From the NCBI GenBank assembly GCA_032433595.1, contig JASWJB010000443.1:1-28009 (forward strand): DNA of 28,009 nt, read 5' to 3'. The notes under the pieces were generated by a model, which did not search any database, was not told the origin of the DNA, and saw only the letters and a list, made by a program, of their open reading frames with translations. Shown here piece by piece: positions 26,834 to 28,009 of this stretch (its first letter is position 1; each line of letters opens with the position of its first letter). The DNA is from Conoideocrella luteorostrata (Eukaryota; Ascomycota; Sordariomycetes; Hypocreales; Clavicipitaceae). A program made the position numbers and the translations under genes.

Positions 26834-28009
26834 ATGATGGAATTCAAGTTTGTTCCTCATCAACAGTCTGACGGACGCTGCACACGAGCGCAAGCCAGAA
26901 CTGCCTGTGAAAACTGCCGGGTCAAAAAGGTGTGTATGGTATATCGGCCGATTGGCAAATCTAACAAGCTCTGTAGCGGCGATGCAGCCATCATACAAAG
27001 ACCCTTCCGGATGATCCTGAACATGTATCTGGATACAGCCATGGGCATAGCGCCGCCCAGAATGAAACATGTACATGCAATAGTGTAGCGGGATCCGAAG
27101 CATCATCTCGTCGTCGAGCAGACACGCCTGAGCCTGCGCATGGGTCGCCTAGCAAACGACGCCGTCTCGATCTATCCTCTTTATCGCCCACAATTACAAA
27201 TAAGGCGGCGCTACGATTCATTGGTGACTTAAATCCAGAGTCTAGGCTAATAGATGAAGCCACTTCGCCGGAGAATTGGCAGGGGGTGTCGACTGACGGA
27301 GTAGGGGTTTGGGTGCAGCACGGACAATGCGCAAGCTGTACAAGTTTGCCCACTCCTTTGTCATATCGCAGCAAGTTGCCCTCATCGGAGCGTTCCACTA
27401 CTGGCATATCCCATCTCATATCTTTAGGAAATGTGCGAGGCCTGACAGAGCTGTACTTCTCCGAAGTTCACCCGATTCTGCCACTGCTCCATGAAGCGGA
27501 GTATCGCCAGGCTTTGTCTGCAAAGAGTATATCAAGAGAGCTGGTTCATGCTGTATGTCTGGTAGCAGCAAAGGCTAGTGGCGCCCGACCCTTCCTCCAA
27601 CTACTTGAAATGGAGGTGGTGGAAGTATCGGCAAGACGGTTTTGCAGTCGGCTGCATGCTTCGATCGTATCTGCTATTAGCTTGCAACCCGTCATTGAGA
27701 AGCTAGCTTTGATTCGTACACTTGGGTTACTCTCCTTGCATCATGAAGGCTGCGATGGCGCTGAACAGGCTTCAGGTCATATTGCATTGGCAATTCATCA
27801 TGCTCAATCGATTGCTTTGCACCTCCCAAGACCAGGAGACTCTGAATCGGAAATGAGACGGACATTTTGGTGCCTGTGGGGATGTTGGATTACACGGGTG
27901 TGTGTGGACCGGATGTGTGGATGCACGGGATGTGCAAGGAAGGTTACGTGGCCTCTGGGCCTAAGGCAGGAATTCAGGACGGAAGTGTCTCAGATTATAG
28001 GGGTATTTA
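26834..28009 (+). CDS. Zn2Cys6-type transcription factor, 3'-partial, zinc cluster incomplete
   Basis: Exon 1 is 26834-26929 (32 codons), the intron 26930-26976 (47 bp, CTAAC branch site), and exon 2 runs from 26977 off the window edge without a stop. The N-terminus carries TACENCRVKK, and splicing yields RRCS, giving the first three zinc ligands Cys25, 28 and 35 in C-x2-C-x6-C spacing. The expected second half (C-x2-C-x6-C) is missing: only NETCTC (Cys64, 66) follows. A basic SPSKRRR stretch and an MHR-like region follow: LYFSEVHPILPLLHEAEYR, VCLVAAKASGARPFLQLLE, LALIRTLGLLSLHHEG, SEMRRTFWCLWGCW. Past about 27880 the family pattern (LDRLNAA..GRP) is poor in this frame, hinting at a frameshift. 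It could be a regulator losing DNA binding, a pseudogene, or a gene with an exon I missed. It may relate to the divergent P450. Confidence 0.65.

Noticed and set aside
1..28009. tRNA, rRNA or CRISPR arrays
   Set aside because: No tRNA-like A/B box pair, rRNA segment or spaced-repeat array was seen. The only tandem array is the 19-bp minisatellite, which has no spacers.

Overview
This window looks like nuclear DNA of a filamentous ascomycete (Pezizomycotina; a Sordariomycete is my guess, not a proof). Coding regions are broken by short introns of 47-76 bp with GT(A/R)NGT donors, CTAAC/CTGAC-type branch sites and AG acceptors. Protein types are typically fungal: Zn2Cys6 regulators, a LIS1/nudF protein, an AsaB/CmcJ-like oxidoreductase, a DUF7702-type membrane protein, a P450 and an alpha-glucoside-type MFS permease. 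All exon structures were read by hand from splice signals, reading frame and family similarity; no search was run.

Layout. 1-290: fragment resembling a Ty3/gypsy reverse transcriptase. 1461-3201 (+): succinate-semialdehyde-type aldehyde dehydrogenase, 5 exons. 3463-4644 (-): AsaB/CmcJ/GA4-desaturase-like oxidoreductase, 4 exons. 5579-6464 (+): DUF7702-like membrane protein. 6714-9283: gene-poor tract with a dispersed repeat and an arrestin relic. 9284-10780 (+): nudF/PAC1, 3 exons. 11779-12066 (-): C2H2 zinc-finger relic. 12315-13229 (-): intronless SDR. 13722-14300 (+): broken P-loop kinase. 14917-17251 (+): Zn2Cys6 regulator. 17815-18846 (+): sorbose/xylulose-reductase-like SDR. 19146-19819 (-): 3' remnant of a sugar transporter. 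19820-20954 (-): zinc polyol dehydrogenase. 21796-23971 (+): ten-exon MFS sugar permease. 24252-24540: second copy of the dispersed repeat with a 19-bp minisatellite. 24701-26203 (-): intronless P450. 26834-end (+): partial second Zn2Cys6-type regulator with a damaged zinc cluster.

How the genes may work together. The segment 14917-23971 reads as a compact catabolic cluster: regulator, NAD(P)H-linked ketose/polyol reductase, polyol dehydrogenase and a sugar/polyol permease that shares a divergent promoter with the dehydrogenase. This is inference from family membership and gene order; the substrate cannot be read from the sequence. The polyol dehydrogenase carries an Arg where the third Gly of its cofactor-binding GxGxxG motif is expected, so the cluster may be decaying or altered.

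The window is also rich in decayed genes: an RT fragment, an arrestin, a C2H2 protein, a kinase with an internal deletion, and a transporter reduced to its last third. Two copies of a 165-bp repeat (about 93% identical by hand alignment) lie in direct orientation 17.5 kb apart and bracket most of the window. Together these features point to a rearranged, fast-evolving accessory region.
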